DNA from: JANQIV01 sp050117315
GTDB taxonomy: Bacteria > Bacteroidota > Ignavibacteria > Ignavibacteriales > Melioribacteraceae
Direction: 5' to 3'
DNA length: 44,817 bases
Assembly: GCA_050117315.1 (NCBI GenBank)
Contig: JASFMY010000042.1
Span: forward strand, 1 to 44,817
Part shown: in pieces, positions 27,658 through 37,523 of the stretch
Layout: each line of letters opens with the position of its first letter
How positions within the stretch are numbered: position 1 is the first letter of the stretch
The notes under the pieces: generated by a model
Databases searched by the model: none
The model's input: the letters and a program-made list of their open reading frames with translations, nothing else
Told to the model about the DNA's origin: nothing
Position numbers and translations under genes: made by a program

Positions 27658-28608
27658 CTAAATAGGTGTAATTGGTTTATTGTTTTTCAAAACTGAAACT
27701 ACATTTTTTGCAGCAAGTTCAGCCATAGCATTTCTTGCTTCAAAAGTTGAACTACCGATATGCGGCAATAATACGACATTTTTAAGCTTTAATAACTTTT
27801 TATTAACTTTAGGTTCATTTTCGTATACATCAAACCCTGCAGAAAATATCTTGTTTTCTTTTAACACTCCGACCAGATCGTTTTCGTTTATAATTTCTCC
27901 TCTTGCCGTATTTACAATTATCGCATTCTTTTTCAATAGTCTTAAGTTATTTTGATTTAGCAAGTGAAAAGTTTTTTTGTCAAGAGGTAAATGAATAGAA
28001 ACAACATCGGCATTAGAAAGCAATTTATTTAAAGAGACTTTTTTGGCACCTGTTTCAATTTCAAATTCTTTCTTTTTACTCCTGTTAAAATAAATTATTT
28101 TCATACCGAAGGCACGCGCTCTCTTTGCTACTTCACATCCAATCCTTCCTGCACCAATAATTCCAAGTATTTTATTTTTTAGTTCAATTCCCAGAAGCAA
28201 CTGTGGCTTCCAGCCCACAAACTTTCCATCTCTCAAAAACCTTTCACTTTCCGGGATTCTTTTTGCACATGCTAAGATCAACGTAAATGTTAACTCCGCT
28301 GTAGAATCGGTAAGCACATCCGGTGTATTGGTCACAAATATTTTTTTTGACTTAGCATAATCGATATCAATATTATTAAAACCAACTGCATAATTTGCAA
28401 TAATTTTGCATTTGGTTAGATTGTCAATTACAGGTCTGTCTACTTTATCAGTTAGTAATGCGATTATTCCATCTGCATTCTTAGCATGAATTATTAATTC
28501 TTCTTTTGTAATAGGTCGGTTTTTAGTGAATTCCTTAACTTTAAATCTGTTCTCTAATAAAATTTCTTTGGCAACTACCGGTATTTTTCTTGTAATAAAA
28601 ATTTTCAT
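27658..28608 (-). CDS. D-isomer-specific 2-hydroxyacid dehydrogenase (glyoxylate/hydroxypyruvate reductase-like)
   Basis: A 316-residue NAD(P)-dependent reductase. The catalytic triad is visible in order: Arg in NTARGEIINENDL, Glu in FDVYENEP and His in LLPHIGSSTFEAR. The dinucleotide fold has GIIGAGRIGCEVAKRARAFGM. The sequence fits the glyoxylate/hydroxypyruvate reductase and D-glycerate dehydrogenase group, but close relatives reduce other 2-oxoacids. It starts 5 bp after the SpmAB-like gene, so both are probably one transcript. Confidence 0.88.
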   Translation of the reverse strand: MKIFITRKIPVVAKEILLENRFKVKEFTKNRPITKEELIIHAKNADGIIALLTDKVDRPVIDNLTKCKIIANYAVGFNNIDIDYAKSKKIFVTNTPDVLTDSTAELTFTLILACAKRIPESERFLRDGKFVGWKPQLLLGIELKNKILGIIGAGRIGCEVAKRARAFGMKIIYFNRSKKKEFEIETGAKKVSLNKLLSNADVVSIHLPLDKKTFHLLNQNNLRLLKKNAIIVNTARGEIINENDLVGVLKENKIFSAGFDVYENEPKVNKKLLKLKNVVLLPHIGSSTFEARNAMAELAAKNVVSVLKNNKPITPI

Positions 28609-28613
28609 ATCAA

Positions 28614-30233
28614 TTAGCCGAATAAAAATTTAACAATAAATAATGCTCCCAGCATTCCGGCAAGGTCAGCCATTAGACCCGCCGCAAGAGCATGCCGCGT
28701 TTTACGAATATTTACAGAGCCGAAATAAACGGCAATTACATAAAAAGTTGTTTCGGTACTTCCAAACAAAGTTGAAACAAGAACTCCAAGAAAGGAATCA
28801 GCACCGTGAATAGAAATCATTTCAGTCATTATTCCAAGAGACCCGCTTCCAGATAGCGGTCTCATCATTGCCATCGGGAGCGCTTCGGCCGGAAAACCTA
28901 TTAAATCCGTTAACGGGCTTATGACATATATTAATATTTCCATCGCACCGCCTGCTCTGAAAATGCCTATTGCCATAAGCATTGCAACCAGGTAAGGAAT
29001 TATCTTAACAGCAATGTTAAACCCTTCCTTAGCGCCTTCTACAAATTCTTCATATACTTTTACTTTTCTGACAGCACCAAATCCAATAAATAAAATTATT
29101 ATCAATGGAATCGCAATTACGGAAATTACTTCAATAATATCTTTTAACAATTCCATATTTATTACAGAAGTTATAATATTAGCTATACCGCTTATAATCG
29201 AGATTATGAGAAAACATACCACTGCCAAAGTAATTATTAAAAATTTCAAATTGTTTTTTAACAATTCTACAAAACCGGCAGTGTTTATTGGAAATTTTTC
29301 AAAAATTTTGGCAGCAAGTATACCGACAATTGTTGCACAGGAAGCACCAAAAATCGACGTTCCTATTATTATTGTAGGATCATTGCTTCCCGATGCAGCT
29401 CTTACTGCAATTGCAGTTGCAGGAATTAGCGTTAATCCCGCAGTATTGACCGCGAGAAAAGTGCACATAGCATTAGTTGCAGTATCTTTACGGGGATTTA
29501 ATGAATTGAGCTCTTCCATTGCTTTTAATCCAAAAGGGGTAGCTGCATTTCCCAGTCCAAGCATATTGGCAGAAATATTCATTATAATTGAGCCAATTGC
29601 CGGATGGTCACCGGGGACTTCGGGAAATAAAAATTTAGTTATTGGTTTAACAGATTTAGAAATAAAGGTGATAATTCCCGCTTTTTCAGCTACTTTCATA
29701 ACCCCGAGCCAAAGCGCCATTATACCTATTAAACCGAGAGCAATATTAACAGCAGTTTTTGCGTAATCAATTACGGCTTTAGTAACCTGTTTAATTTTAA
29801 CAAACGATACTTCCTCAAACTTAACAAAGCAAATTGCAGATTTATCATCGTACATCTTTTTTATTTCCAATTTGCCGATGAGCTCATTTTCATCACCACT
29901 GGCTTTTGCCATTTTTTGCCAAACTTCAAAAGAGTTTTTGTTGATATATAACTTTACACGGGCTTTATTTATTCCATTACCAAAGATTACTTCACCATTG
30001 TTACTTATTGGCCTGGATTTAATTTTGTAATATTTGCTTAAGTTACTTGATTTAATAACAAAGGAAGCTTTTTGTGGCTCTGTGTTCGATTGGTCTATAA
30101 CATTTTCAAATTGTACTTCTAATTCTATTTCTTTTCCGTTAGCATACCTGTCTGTAACTTTGTCGCCAATATCATAAGTTACCGCAATACCTATTCCCAA
30201 AACAATAAAAGCCAGCCAAATATGATTAAGCAT
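28614..30233 (-). CDS. SpmA-SpmB fusion, nucleoside-recognition (Gate) membrane protein
   Basis: A 539-residue inner-membrane protein. After an N-terminal helix and an unusual soluble insert (about residues 30-145), it has two Gate/nucleoside-recognition modules. The first is SpmA-like (LWLGVMKVAEKAGIITFISKSVKPITKFLFPEVPGDHPAIGSIIMNISANMLGLGNAATPFGLKAM), the second SpmB-like (AKEGFNIAVKIIPYLVAMLMAIGIFRAGG, ALPMAMMRPLSGSGSLGIMTEM). In Bacillus these are separate spore-maturation proteins; fused homologs occur in many non-sporulating bacteria, with unknown substrate. It appears to lead the long minus-strand run. A 250-residue antisense frame inside it (29014-29766) is a compositional shadow. 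Confidence 0.88.
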   Translation of the reverse strand: MLNHIWLAFIVLGIGIAVTYDIGDKVTDRYANGKEIELEVQFENVIDQSNTEPQKASFVIKSSNLSKYYKIKSRPISNNGEVIFGNGINKARVKLYINKNSFEVWQKMAKASGDENELIGKLEIKKMYDDKSAICFVKFEEVSFVKIKQVTKAVIDYAKTAVNIALGLIGIMALWLGVMKVAEKAGIITFISKSVKPITKFLFPEVPGDHPAIGSIIMNISANMLGLGNAATPFGLKAMEELNSLNPRKDTATNAMCTFLAVNTAGLTLIPATAIAVRAASGSNDPTIIIGTSIFGASCATIVGILAAKIFEKFPINTAGFVELLKNNLKFLIITLAVVCFLIISIISGIANIITSVINMELLKDIIEVISVIAIPLIIILFIGFGAVRKVKVYEEFVEGAKEGFNIAVKIIPYLVAMLMAIGIFRAGGAMEILIYVISPLTDLIGFPAEALPMAMMRPLSGSGSLGIMTEMISIHGADSFLGVLVSTLFGSTETTFYVIAVYFGSVNIRKTRHALAAGLMADLAGMLGALFIVKFLFG

Positions 30234-30564
30234 TAAAGTAACTCTTCTTCTTTTTTTTGATATACATATTATTATTTATTTGATTAAAAATCATTTTCTT
30301 TTTCAGGACTCACCTATCTCGATTCACTTCAAGATAAAATTTCCATTAACATCCGTTAATTTAGAGTAAAATCAAGCCAGTATTAAAAAACTATCACTTC
30401 GGGTAGTTTAAATATCAAAATAGAATCAATATTATTATCAATAGAGCGATCGTTAAACTTCTGTCAGCAATTATTCTACTTATTATTTTTTATACTAAAT
30501 GCGAAAAACAATTCAAATACTGTTTTATCATAAAAAAAACTCACAACTAAAAAAAGGAGTAACT
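30234..30564. other. Divergent intergenic region upstream of the SpmAB gene and the amylase
   Basis: A 331-bp AT-rich region between divergently transcribed genes, expected to hold both promoters. A small inverted repeat, TTAACATCCGTTAA, is at about 30342-30355. An AAAAAAGGAG ribosome site for the amylase is at its right end. I could not pick a promoter with confidence, and no gene is seen. Confidence 0.5.
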
Positions 30565-32904
30565 ATGAAACTTTTTTTTCAAAAAACAATTATTGCGTTA
30601 ATACTGCTTAATTTTTTCCTTTTTACAGGCAAAAATCTTGTAGCGCAAAACGATGTAATGATGCAGGCATTTTATTGGGAACCACCTGTTGATGCGGCAA
30701 ACTTTAACGGTTCTTGGTGGGATACATTAGCTTCAAAAGCAAATTCATTAAGCGAAGCCGGATTTACCGGAATGTGGGTTCCTCCGCCTTCAAAAGGGAA
30801 TTGGGGAATAACCGACATGGGTTACGGTTTATTCGATCATTATGATCTTGGTAATTACAACCAAAAAGGGACTACTGAAACAAGGTTCGGCAGCAGGTCT
30901 GAACTCGAAGCTATGATTGATTCAATGCACAACAATGATATTGAAGTTTATGCGGATATTATCCTCAACCATATTTACGGAAATGAAGATCAGCTTGAAG
31001 AAAATCCTGCAGTAAGGTATTATGTTTTCCATGAAGCATTTACAAACGGCAGCCAGCATGTACCTTATCCCACGAACGAGGTTGTTTACAAAATTAGAAA
31101 TGCTCCTGCCGGTTACTACTACATAAAGATTAAAGGATATCAGTTAGATTGCAGTGACGAAAATGAACGCGGTTATGACTGTAATATTGACTGGGACGGT
31201 TCAGGTACACAAGCTACTACATGGTGGGAAAGCGAACCTAATGACGGCAATGGTAACTGGAATTCATTTGATGTTTCCGGCGGCACGGTTTGGGGGCATA
31301 TAGACGACGACTGTGATGACGTTGACGAGTACAGGATCTATTTGTCTTCCGCTCACGATATTGAAATAAGACTTCTGGCTAGAAGAGAAGCCACACCTTT
31401 TGAATGGCAATGGGCAGACCAAACCAACGGCTATTACCCTTTTGAAGTTTGGGACGGTAACAGTATGGAATGGACTGATTCAATTGAAGCATGGACACAA
31501 ACAGGCATTAACTATGTAACACATACAGGCACAGGAGAACCGAACTATTCATGGAATTGGACACACTTTCATCCTGTTGATTCACTTGACTGGCTTGGTG
31601 ACGGCGGCTGCTGCGACGAAATTATTACAAACACCAAGTGGTTCGGGAATGATCTCAACACATTCTCGTCCACAGTGCAAACACGCTTGAAAAATTGGGG
31701 ATACTGGATGGCTGATGAAGTCGGCTTCGACGGTTTCAGACTTGACTTTGTTAGGGGCTTCCAGGAATCTTTTGCCGCCGACTGGGTTAATAATCTGCCG
31801 TTACTAAGCGGCAACCAAAGATTTATTGTAGCTGAATACTGGGGTAATGCACAAGTTATCCACGACTGGGTGGATTCGATGGAAACAAACGGCGCCGATG
31901 CAGATGCGTTTGATTTTCCTCTTAAGTTTACTTTAACCAGTATGTGCAATAACAACCAAAGCGGCTTTGATATGGCAAACTTAAATCATGCCGGTATGGT
32001 TAGAAACAATACCGGGCAAACTATGTCCGGAACTCAAATAGTTACATTCCCCGAAAACCACGACTCAGGAAAAGAACATGACAAGTGGATTACCCAAGAT
32101 TGGAAGATGGCTTATGCTTATTTATTAACCCATGAAGGAAGACCTTGCGTATTTTACCCGCACTACTACGGCGTTACACAAAAAGATCATGAAGACACAA
32201 CTATAACCGTAACAGCTCCTTCAAGTTTACAAACAGATATAAACAAACTTATTTATGTTAGAAATACGTATCTCGGCGGATCATTAACAGTGCTAAGCGA
32301 AGTAGGCAGCCCATGGCACCCCGGCGATACGTGGCATGTGTATGTTGCAAGAAGAGCCGGGAACGGTACAAAATCCGGGGCTATTACTGTACTTAATAAT
32401 CACGATTCAGACTATAAAAGCCTATGGGTTAACAGCTCACCAAGCGGCTGGGATAACTGGGCAAATACTACCCTCGTAAATGCATTCGATCCAAATGATT
32501 CAACTGTAGTTCAAGGTGACGGCAGAGTTGAAGTAGGGGCTCCTTCAAGGGGATATAAAGTCTATGTAAAAAAAAGTGAATATGCAGCATTCTCAAAAAA
32601 AAACATTGAATCCGAAATGAAAAAGTTAACCGAAATACCATTGGAGTTTGCACTTGAACAAAATTATCCTAACCCGTTCAATCCATCAACAAAGATTTCT
32701 TTTACAATTCCCGAACAAGCTATAGTAAAAGTAAATATTTATAATTCTCTGGGAGAATTGGTTACAACTCTTAAAAATGAATTTATGTCTCCAGGCAAAC
32801 ATGAAGTTGTGTGGAATGCAGTAAATACTTCAAGCGGTGTTTACATCTACCAGGTACAATATAGAAATCAAACTCTTTCTAAAAGAATGCTTTTACTCAA
32901 ATAA
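30565..32904 (+). CDS. Secreted GH13 alpha-amylase with type IX C-terminal sorting domain
   Basis: A 779-residue starch-degrading enzyme. An ATG 66 bases further upstream is in frame, but the AAGGAG before this ATG and the signal peptide MKLFFQKTIIALILLNFFLFTG decide the start. GH13 catalytic residues are D394 (GFRLDFVRGF, nucleophile), E424 (VAEYWG, acid/base) and D500 (PENHDS). The early part shows MMQAFYWEPP and DIILNHIYG. An insert of about 160 residues follows that point (HVPYPTNEVVYKIR to GTGEPNYSWNWTHFHP), rich in Asp, Trp and Gly, with a DVDEYRIYLSSAHDIEIRLL segment resembling a PPC-type beta domain. The last ~89 residues (LEQNYPNPFNPST to KRMLLLK) are a type IX sorting domain, making it a probable SprA client. 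Confidence 0.93.
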   Translation: MKLFFQKTIIALILLNFFLFTGKNLVAQNDVMMQAFYWEPPVDAANFNGSWWDTLASKANSLSEAGFTGMWVPPPSKGNWGITDMGYGLFDHYDLGNYNQKGTTETRFGSRSELEAMIDSMHNNDIEVYADIILNHIYGNEDQLEENPAVRYYVFHEAFTNGSQHVPYPTNEVVYKIRNAPAGYYYIKIKGYQLDCSDENERGYDCNIDWDGSGTQATTWWESEPNDGNGNWNSFDVSGGTVWGHIDDDCDDVDEYRIYLSSAHDIEIRLLARREATPFEWQWADQTNGYYPFEVWDGNSMEWTDSIEAWTQTGINYVTHTGTGEPNYSWNWTHFHPVDSLDWLGDGGCCDEIITNTKWFGNDLNTFSSTVQTRLKNWGYWMADEVGFDGFRLDFVRGFQESFAADWVNNLPLLSGNQRFIVAEYWGNAQVIHDWVDSMETNGADADAFDFPLKFTLTSMCNNNQSGFDMANLNHAGMVRNNTGQTMSGTQIVTFPENHDSGKEHDKWITQDWKMAYAYLLTHEGRPCVFYPHYYGVTQKDHEDTTITVTAPSSLQTDINKLIYVRNTYLGGSLTVLSEVGSPWHPGDTWHVYVARRAGNGTKSGAITVLNNHDSDYKSLWVNSSPSGWDNWANTTLVNAFDPNDSTVVQGDGRVEVGAPSRGYKVYVKKSEYAAFSKKNIESEMKKLTEIPLEFALEQNYPNPFNPSTKISFTIPEQAIVKVNIYNSLGELVTTLKNEFMSPGKHEVVWNAVNTSSGVYIYQVQYRNQTLSKRMLLLK

Positions 32905-32921
32905 ATATTGCTAATTCAATT

Positions 32922-32956
32922 AAGCCGTCATAATTTTTAATTGTGACGGCTTTTTT
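32922..32956 (+). terminator. Rho-independent terminator of the amylase gene
   Basis: AAGCCGTCA and TGACGGCTT form a 9-bp stem around an AT-rich loop of 13 bases, followed by a T run. It lies 17 bp after the amylase stop. Confidence 0.85.
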
Positions 32957-33366
32957 GTTTACACAAACCCGTTGTTCGAAATAAAAAGATTAGGGAAAGT
33001 TGTATGCTGCCTAAAGAAAGCCAGGTTTTTGTTGAGACTTATTGCCACAGAAAGGGAAAAGACGGTTTTTTCCCGTTATTTGCACTATTAATATCAGTAG
33101 TTTTTTTTACCTATCCCCAGATGCTTTCCGGCCTTCCCCAAATGCCTTGCGGCGTCTTGCAGCCTTCCCCAGATGCCTTGCGGACTCTTCTCAGCGCCTT
33201 GTCGGGGTCTTTATTTGCACTTTTTTTAGCTTTTTTCTTTGTCAACTGGCTTGGTGCTGTCTTTACTCTTTATAATATATCTCTATAGTTATTGACTGTA
33301 ATGATTGTATGTATTTCGATCTACGGATTTACACAAATGATTTCTTAATTTAACAACTAAAATAAT
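32957..33366. other. Gene-free spacer with a short GC-rich degenerate repeat
   Basis: Two overlapping open frames of 77-94 codons at 33004-33288 look like chance readings: their hydrophobic runs come from T-rich DNA and they lack ribosome sites. Within them, 33113-33230 holds degenerate copies of TCCCCAGATGCCTTGCGG, locally far richer in G+C than the surroundings. Confidence 0.5.
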
Positions 33367-33378
33367 TTGGGGGTTATA

Positions 33379-34140
33379 ATGAAAATTGGGCTTGTACAAT
33401 ACTCTCCCGAATGGGAAAACAAAGAAAAGAATATTGAAAAGCTAAACGGGTTAATCGAGACTCAATGCAGCGATGAAGAGATTTTAATTTTTCCGGAAAT
33501 GACTTTAACGGGGTTTACAATGAAATCCCGTGAAAAAGCCGAAGAGATTGACGGAACAGGAATGCAGTATTTTATGAAAAAAGCTGTTGATTTAAAAAAA
33601 CATATTCTTGCCGGGATAATAGAAAAAGACGAAAACAAAATTTATAACACACTTTTTCATTTTGATACTTACGGAATAATTACCGCAAGATACAGAAAAA
33701 TACATCCGTTCAGTTATGCAGATGAAGATCAATATTACAACACTGGAAAAGAACCACTTGTAACTAAAGTAGGTAAATTTACTTTCGGTCTTTCTATTTG
33801 TTATGATTTACGCTTTCCTGAATTGTACAGGTTTTACGGCAAAGAAAAAGTTCATGCAATAATAAATATTGCAAACTGGCCTGTCCCGAGAATTCATCAC
33901 TGGAAAACCCTGCTTAAAGCAAGGGCAATTGAAAACCAATGTTTTATGATAGGCGTAAATAGAGTGGGCGAAGCACCGTTTAATAAATACAACGGCTGCA
34001 GCGCTGTTTACGATCCCATGGGGGAAAAAATTGTTTTGAACGAAAATGAGGAAAAAATTATTACCGTCGAAATTGATCTCGATAAATCAAAAAATATTCA
34101 AGAAAGGTTTAGGTTTCTTAACGACATAAAACTTATCTAA
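33379..34140 (+). CDS. Carbon-nitrogen hydrolase (nitrilase superfamily, omega-amidase-like)
   Basis: A 253-residue hydrolase with an intact nitrilase triad: E40 (LIFPEMTLTGF), K107 (RYRKIHPFSY) and C141 (LSICYDLRFPELYR). The pattern PFSYADED and the length fit the omega-amidase group (Nit2/YafV), which hydrolyses alpha-ketoglutaramate and repairs dead-end products of glutamine transaminases. A TTG at 33367 would add four residues, but a GGGGG stretch a few bases before the ATG supports the chosen start. It is a single-gene unit between two hairpin terminators. Confidence 0.9.
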   Translation: MKIGLVQYSPEWENKEKNIEKLNGLIETQCSDEEILIFPEMTLTGFTMKSREKAEEIDGTGMQYFMKKAVDLKKHILAGIIEKDENKIYNTLFHFDTYGIITARYRKIHPFSYADEDQYYNTGKEPLVTKVGKFTFGLSICYDLRFPELYRFYGKEKVHAIINIANWPVPRIHHWKTLLKARAIENQCFMIGVNRVGEAPFNKYNGCSAVYDPMGEKIVLNENEEKIITVEIDLDKSKNIQERFRFLNDIKLI

Positions 34141-34170
34141 ATTCTTTCTCACCTCAAAATTGCCGAAAAA

Positions 34171-34203
34171 TAGAAGCCCAACCTTTCAGAAGTTGAGCTT
34201 CTA
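34171..34203. terminator. Hairpin between convergent amidase and MCP genes
   Basis: TAGAAGC pairs with GCTTCTA, then after one mismatch CAAC pairs with GTTG, leaving a 9-base loop. It lies in the 74-bp gap between two convergent stops and can act in both directions. Confidence 0.65.
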
Positions 34204-34214
34204 TATTTGTAAAA

Positions 34215-36787
34215 TTATGTAGTAATAAGCTTGCCTGTATCATTGTTTATTAATCTTTTTGAATCTAATTTAAATTGTGAGATCAATCTTTGTAATCCTT
34301 CAGTAAGTTGGTTTAAATCCTCGGCTGCCCTGGCAATCTGCTGCGTTCCTGCTGCAGACTCTTGTGAAACAGAACTTATTGATTCAACATTTTTACTTAT
34401 TTGTTCAGCTGTCGTTGATTGTTCTTCCGCTGCTGAAGCTAATTGCCTAATTTCAATATCTACATCCTTTGCACTTTGCAGTATTGAGTTTAATGCCTCT
34501 TCTACTTCATATGTAACTTTTTTGCCTTCCTGTACAGATTTACCGGCTTCAATCATAGATTCATCAGCTTCGTTAGCTTCTTTTTGAATTGACTTAATTG
34601 TTTCTGCTATTTCTTTTGTTGCCTTTGTTGTTCTCTCAGCCAGTTTACGGACTTCGTCAGCAACAACTGCAAACCCTCTTCCCTGTTCTCCTGCTCGTGC
34701 TGCTTCTATGGCTGCGTTTAATGCAAGCAAGTTCGTTTGGTCTGCTATATCGTCAATTACTTGTGCTATCTTCACCTATCTGGTCGGTTTTACCTGCCAA
34801 GGCCGTTATAACTTTGCCTGTATTCTCTGATGAAATCATTATCTTTTCAATGCTTTCTTTATTTTTATTTACTTTGAAATACCCAAGATTAGCATATTCA
34901 CCGGATTTCTTTGAAAGTTCGGAAGCCCGGTTTGCCGAATCTGCTGACTGCATAATTGTTTTTGTCATCTGTTCAACTGAAGCCGCAACTTCATTTGTTT
35001 GTGCACTTTGTTCCTGCGCACCGGCAGCCATTTCTTCCGAACTTGACGATATCTGGCTGCTCGCACTTGCAGTAACCTGTACTGCCTCCGAAACCTTAAT
35101 TATCATCTCTCTAATTTTATTAACAACATTGTTAAACCCGATAAAAAGTTTGCCAATTTGATCACCATTTTTTATTTCAAGTTCAACTGTTAAATCTCCT
35201 TCAGCAAAAGAATTCATTTTATCAAGAATTTCATTTACACTTTCTTCTAAATATTTCTTTTGTTTTTCAGATTCTTTAACTGCTTCTTCTACTTTTCGTT
35301 CTACTCCTTTCTTTTCAGCAACTAATTCTTCTTTGGAGGTTTTTATACTATTGACCATAACATTAAAATTTCCTGCTAACTCACCAATTTCGTCATTACT
35401 CTTTACTTCAATGTCAACAAAGCCGCCCCCGGCTACTTTTTTTGCTGCCTCGGATATTTTAACTACAGGTGAAGAAATTTTACCGGCTATAATAACTCCT
35501 ATTATTGAAACAAGAACACCGATTATTAATGTAACAATTATTGAATAATTTCTTAATTCAATTGCCGCTGCAAAAGCTTCTTCTTCGTCTATTTCAGAAA
35601 GGAAACCAGCTACATTTAACGGTGCATATGAACTTAATACGGAAACATCCCGGTAATCTTTAACAATTTCAGTTCCTTCATTTCCATTTAATGCTTCTTT
35701 AGCTGCTTTACTATTTACTTCTTGAAATAATATTGAAGTAGATAGTGTGTTAATTTTTTCTATCACATTATCCGGGTATCCAACTTCAGATAATAAGTCC
35801 AGGTAAGCAGTTTGATCTTCAACCAAAAATCTGGAATTTGATCTCAACTTAAAATCACTCCCTATAAGATAGCATTCACCACTTTGGCCAAACCCTACAT
35901 TAGCCCATTGATTGTTATTTGTCATAATTGAATTTATTTCATCTACAGGCATTTGGAAAGCCAAAACGCCTACTTTTTCGTCCCCGTCAAAAATTGGAGA
36001 AGCAATAAACGATGCAGGAGCTGAATAAGAAGGGTCATATTTTTCAAAGTCTTCCAAGTAAACAAAGTCTTTTTCGGTTGCCGTTGCAACTTCATTAAAA
36101 GCCCGTGCAAAATTAGTGTTTTTATAAGGTCCGGTTTTTAAACTGGTAGCATAATCAACCTCTTTAAATACAGTATAAACAATATGTCCAGTTTCATGGT
36201 CGATCAAAAATATATCGTAATATCCAAACCTTTTAAGGTAATCTCTTATTACAGGATGATATTCTGAGTGAAAACTGCTATATGTACTCCCGTCAAATGC
36301 ATTATCAAGATTATCTTTTTCACCTGTTGGGTTAGGATTGTTTGCAAAATATAAATACTGTAAAATCTTTGTTTTATTTTCTTCGGGAAAATACTCTGAT
36401 AGAGAATTATTCACGTTTGTATTTTTATTTAATCTTGTCAAAAATTCATTTTCATAATAGTTCTTTATTACACGATTATAGCCTGATAATTGTTCATCAG
36501 TAGTACCTAATTCATTTTCAATATTATGAAAAGCAGTACGGAAATCTTTCATTGCCGTAATTATCATTTTATCTTCCGAAAAAGTAACAACCTGGTTTTT
36601 GATAAAATTGAAATAAGTTTCAACCTGACTCTTTTTTGTATTACTTATTGCCTCTAATTTTTTAAAGGCTTCGTGTTCCATATTAGAACTCGCTATATTA
36701 TAAAACAAATACTATTGCTAAAGGAATTATTCCCGCAGTAAAAAAATTAAAAGCCAACCTTTTCTTGAGATTCATCTTAAAAGGCAT
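34215..36787 (-). pseudogene. Methyl-accepting chemotaxis protein with two frameshifts
   Basis: The gene reads in three pieces. Piece 1 starts at an ATG with AAGGAA ahead (MPFKMNLKKRLAFNFF, first membrane helix) and stops near 36706. Piece 2, in the next frame, reads FYNIASSNMEHEAFKKLEAI through a Cache-type sensor, the second helix (IIVTLIIGVLVSIIGVIIAG), HAMP and the start of the signalling domain, ending GKTDQIGEDSTSN. Piece 3 resumes as KIAQVIDDIADQTNLLALN and runs to the end. One surplus base near 34770 and one near 36710 explain both breaks; the second is proven by alignment with the neighbouring MCP (TDQIGEIAQVIDD). Cytosolic hairpin and sensor are otherwise intact, so loss is recent or a sequencing error. 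Confidence 0.85.
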
Positions 36788-36955
36788 GTTTATTTCCTTA
36801 TATTATTACCTGATTTCCTCATTAATTATATTGACACAATAATTCTTAATATTTTGAGAATTTAACACCAGCAATTGAAACGTTATAAAAATTTAGAGCG
36901 TACCGCAGCTATTCCCGGCTTTTCAACCGGAACCCAACTACGGCATATGGAAATA

Positions 36956-37441
36956 TCAACTCATAGCTTCAAGCATTGCTTCTTCTTTACTGCCGAATAT
37001 TTTCTCTAAGTCTAATAATATCAGAAGCCTGTTCTCAAGTTTACCTACCGCCGTTATGAAATCCGAATTTATCCCCGCTACCATCTCCGGCGGTGCTTCC
37101 GTAATATTCGAGGGGATGCGCAATACTTCGTTTACTTCATCTACTATAAAACCGATCGTTTTTCCTTCCAACTCTACTACTATTATTCTGCTCGATGAAT
37201 CCAGTTCCTTTTTATCCATATTCAACCGGCTTCTTAACGATATCACCGGAATCACTCTACCTCGTAAATTTACTACTCCTTCTACAAAGGATGGCGCGTT
37301 GGGCACTTTCGTTATTTCCATTATCCTATTTATTTCCTGAACTTTTAGTATATCAACCCCAAATTCCTCTTCTCCTATCTTAAAGCTTACCAGTTGTAAT
37401 ATTTCATTTAGTTCTTCTTTTATTTCCGTACTGTTTTGCAT
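36956..37441 (-). CDS. cheW: Chemotaxis coupling protein CheW
   Basis: A 161-residue adaptor that links chemoreceptors to the kinase CheA. CheW motifs: LVSFKIGEEEFGVDILKVQEINR, PSFVEGVVNLRGRVIPVISLR, RIIVVELEGKTIGFIVDEVNEVLRI and LLILLDLEKIF. A frame nine codons longer exists, but a strong GGGAGAGG just before this ATG sets the start. It sits between two MCP genes on the same strand, 83 bp from the upstream one; no CheA, CheY or methylation enzyme is in the window, so the core kinase must be elsewhere. Confidence 0.93.
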   Translation of the reverse strand: MQNSTEIKEELNEILQLVSFKIGEEEFGVDILKVQEINRIMEITKVPNAPSFVEGVVNLRGRVIPVISLRSRLNMDKKELDSSSRIIVVELEGKTIGFIVDEVNEVLRIPSNITEAPPEMVAGINSDFITAVGKLENRLLILLDLEKIFGSKEEAMLEAMS

Positions 37442-37523
37442 TTCCTCTCCCTTTTTTTTTCGCAACAATTAAATTCTCCATTGTTTTGTTTTGGAGACAC
37501 CGTAAACGATGTCTCCAAATGAA

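Noticed and set aside
29014..29766. 250-codon plus-strand frame
   Set aside because: Fully antisense to the well-supported SpmAB-like gene; its runs of Ile/Ala/Val mirror the membrane segments of the real gene.
33004..33288. Two overlapping open frames of 77-94 codons
   Set aside because: Both read through T-rich and repeated DNA, neither has a ribosome site, and the two frames are equally long, as expected by chance.
34750..34790. Programmed frameshifting in the MCP gene
   Set aside because: No slippery heptamer or downstream structure is visible, and a second independent frameshift near the start makes decay or error more likely.
36890..36950. GC-richer stretch upstream of the split MCP resembling a gene fragment or RNA
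   Set aside because: It looks like another dispersed intergenic repeat (CCGCAGCTATTCCCGG phrase); no tRNA or structured RNA fold could be made from it.
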